From contig NZ_CP074074.1 in assembly GCF_045788535.1 (NCBI RefSeq), positions 2,480,001 through 2,544,000 on the forward strand: DNA of 64,000 nucleotides, given 5' to 3'. The translations under genes were made by a program, and so were the position numbers. The notes below the pieces were generated by a model that ran no database searches, was not told the origin of the DNA, and saw only the letters and a program-made list of their open reading frames with translations. Origin of the DNA: Allotamlana fucoidanivorans (GTDB lineage Bacteria; Bacteroidota; Bacteroidia; Flavobacteriales; Flavobacteriaceae). Shown piece by piece: positions 62,572-64,000 of the stretch; position 1 is the stretch's first letter, and the number at the start of each line of letters is the position of its first letter.

Positions 62572-63225
62572 TCAGACGGCTTGTGGTTTTTTAGCAACCG
62601 TAGCAAACTGTGTATATTTCATATCCATGGCAGTAAATAGTAAAGGGATGTTGTACAAATAAGGTTTAAGTGATTTACTAGGATTAATCCCCTCATGACT
62701 GACAACTTCATACCCTAGACTTTCATACATATTTTTAATACTTTTTTTGGTAAACCATCGTAAATGTGTTTTATCCATAATACCATGGTCTGTATAATTC
62801 CATTCGCCTTTAAATACTAGCATTTTAAGGATTCTAAAGTTTCTAACGTTAGGTATAGAGCTAATTACTATACCTCCTGCTTTTAACTTAGGTTTTAATC
62901 TTTTTAAAACATCATCGGGGTAAGTTAAATGTTCAAGAACATCATTAAAGAATATGGCGTCGAAATAATTATCAGGAAGCTCTTCAATAAAATTCTCACA
63001 AGGACCAATAAATACTTTGTCCAATATGTTTTTTGCTATCTTTCCTTCCTCAGGCATATATTCGATACCCCAAATTTCAGCATTATTATAGCCTTTTATT
63101 TGCCTAGCAAAAGCCCCTTGACCGCAACCCACTTCTAAAACATGTTTAGCTTCCCTAGGTAAATAGCCTAGCATTTCTGGTCTAGGAAAATTATAATAAG
63201 CGTCTGGTTTATTGTTGTAATCCAT
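62572..63225 (-). CDS. Class I SAM-dependent methyltransferase
   Basis: This 217-residue Rossmann-fold methyltransferase shows motif I HVLEVGCGQGAFARQI, motif II IWGIEYMPE, motif IV FDAIFFNDVLEHLTYPDDVL and GGIVISSIPNVRNF. The WFTKKSIKNMYESLGYEVV segment is usual in enzymes of this kind from polysaccharide loci. It probably methylates a sugar or lipid intermediate, with the target unknown. Transcribed toward the convergent glycosyltransferase gene and downstream of the truncated glycosyltransferase at the right edge. Confidence 0.88.
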   Translation of the reverse strand: MDYNNKPDAYYNFPRPEMLGYLPREAKHVLEVGCGQGAFARQIKGYNNAEIWGIEYMPEEGKIAKNILDKVFIGPCENFIEELPDNYFDAIFFNDVLEHLTYPDDVLKRLKPKLKAGGIVISSIPNVRNFRILKMLVFKGEWNYTDHGIMDKTHLRWFTKKSIKNMYESLGYEVVSHEGINPSKSLKPYLYNIPLLFTAMDMKYTQFATVAKKPQAV

Positions 63226-63265
63226 TATTTTGGCTTTTCATAATAAGTAATATTTAAGGTATAGG

Positions 63266-64000
63266 TTAATTTTTTTGTAAATCAAACACCTGTTCTACAA
63301 AATGGTCAACAGTAAATTTGTAATAGATGTTCTTCTCTAAAGGAATATATTCGGTTTTAAAAAATTGGGGATTAATGCTAAAATCATCGTCATTTAAAAC
63401 TAGAATGTTATTAGCTTTATAAAACGCGTATTCTTTTACAGTATGGTTTGTAGTGATTATTTTTTTTTGATAGGCTAGGGCTTCAAAGATTCTAAAACTT
63501 AAACCATTGTGTCCTTTTCTAACTAAATCAAGCATCACTTTTGATCTGTTTAAGTATAAATTTAGCTGTGTCGTGTCAATATCATTATTACTGTGTTCAA
63601 TGCCCTTGTATAAATTGCTTGGTCTTTTTTTAGAAACAACTATAAATTTATAGCTTACATTATTGTCATCAAGCTTTTTTGCCAACTTATTTAATTGTTT
63701 AATTCTTTGGTCTGGCGACATAACCATAAATAAATCATATTCAAAATCATGTCTAATATCTTGTTTATCTAAATAAATGTAGTTTGTGATGTGCTCAAAA
63801 TTGTAGGTTTTTACATCTTCTAAATCAAAAGAAAAAATGCGATTAAAAACATCGTTTAAAAGATGGTTTATAGGAAAGCGTTTACAACTATCATAAATAT
63901 AAGCAATATAGTTTTTAGTAAAACCTTTTATTGCTAAATGCGTAGGCTTATCAATTAAATCAGGCCTTATAACTAGAATATAATCCTGTTTTCCTATTTT
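63266..64000 (-). CDS. Glycosyltransferase-like protein (N-terminus beyond window)
   Basis: The frame stays open from the stop at 63266 to the right edge, giving at least 244 residues; the internal ATG at 63727 is not the start. Visible motifs include YILVIRPDL, YIAYIYDSCKRFP, NRIFSFDLEDVKTY and a C-terminal part with LFMVMSPDQRIKQLNKLAKK, GIEHSNNDIDTTQLNLYLNR and GLSFRIFEALAYQKKIITTN. These resemble GT-B proteins of surface polysaccharide loci in Bacteroidota. The C-terminal F-E-A-L-A-Y motif corresponds to the nucleotide-sugar-binding end. Donor unknown. Confidence 0.75.
   Translation of the reverse strand, partial: KIGKQDYILVIRPDLIDKPTHLAIKGFTKNYIAYIYDSCKRFPINHLLNDVFNRIFSFDLEDVKTYNFEHITNYIYLDKQDIRHDFEYDLFMVMSPDQRIKQLNKLAKKLDDNNVSYKFIVVSKKRPSNLYKGIEHSNNDIDTTQLNLYLNRSKVMLDLVRKGHNGLSFRIFEALAYQKKIITTNHTVKEYAFYKANNILVLNDDDFSINPQFFKTEYIPLEKNIYYKFTVDHFVEQVFDLQKN

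Overview
The window looks like a chromosome segment from a marine member of the Flavobacteriaceae (Bacteroidota). The evidence is its strong A+T richness, a SusC/SusD pair, a hybrid two-component system (HTCS), type IX secretion (T9SS) sorting domains of types A and B, -7 promoter boxes of the Bacteroidota form TAnnTTTG, and A-rich leaders instead of clear Shine-Dalgarno sites. No genus can be named from the sequence. No rRNA, tRNA or CRISPR array was seen.

Layout. 1-3762: the end-truncated gene of a circularly permuted ATP-grasp enzyme, then small stress-type genes (DUF5335, HdeD/DUF308, an NTF2-like protein) and a Crp/Fnr regulator. 4780-7885: an acid-sugar operon with an ACS-type MFS transporter, a galactonate dehydratase-like enolase-superfamily enzyme and a KDPG-type aldolase. 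7946-21011: a glycan or glycoconjugate uptake locus made of a large FG-GAP/ASPIC (CRTAC1-like) lipoprotein, SusC, SusD and an HTCS. It has no glycosidase, lyase or sulfatase. Two direct repeats exactly 21 bp apart upstream of susC are a candidate HTCS operator.

21060-24373: an IS-wrecked locus. An orphan PycTM (Pycsar effector) gene and the N-terminal stub of a secreted TPR protein lie in the same orientation on either side of an IS3-family element. An IS256-family element has landed on the edge of that IS3, with an intact 8-bp target duplication. I infer a two-gene signalling or defence operon whose middle was deleted.

24594-33318: a minus-strand block with an MBOAT O-acyltransferase and four tandem paralogues of a membrane-anchored SGNH-like protein. 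One paralogue is frameshifted in a homopolymer. The block also holds a lipoprotein with two NTF2-like domains, an AmpG-like MFS transporter and an unknown secreted protein.

33669-40524: housekeeping and core genes (a T9SS type A protein, lysA, sucC, DUF1456, a TerB-like protein, uvrB). 40552-53619: three very large T9SS type B surface proteins that share one cysteine/aspartate-rich repeat module. 53646-60170: an ABC exporter, an unknown protein with kinase-like motifs, a pRiA4b ORF-3-like protein, heme A synthase, CCA-adding enzyme and the threonylcarbamoyl-AMP synthase. 60439-64000: the start of a surface polysaccharide locus (pyruvyl transferase, two glycosyltransferases, a methyltransferase) that runs off the right end.

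All family calls come from reading motifs by eye; no database search was run.
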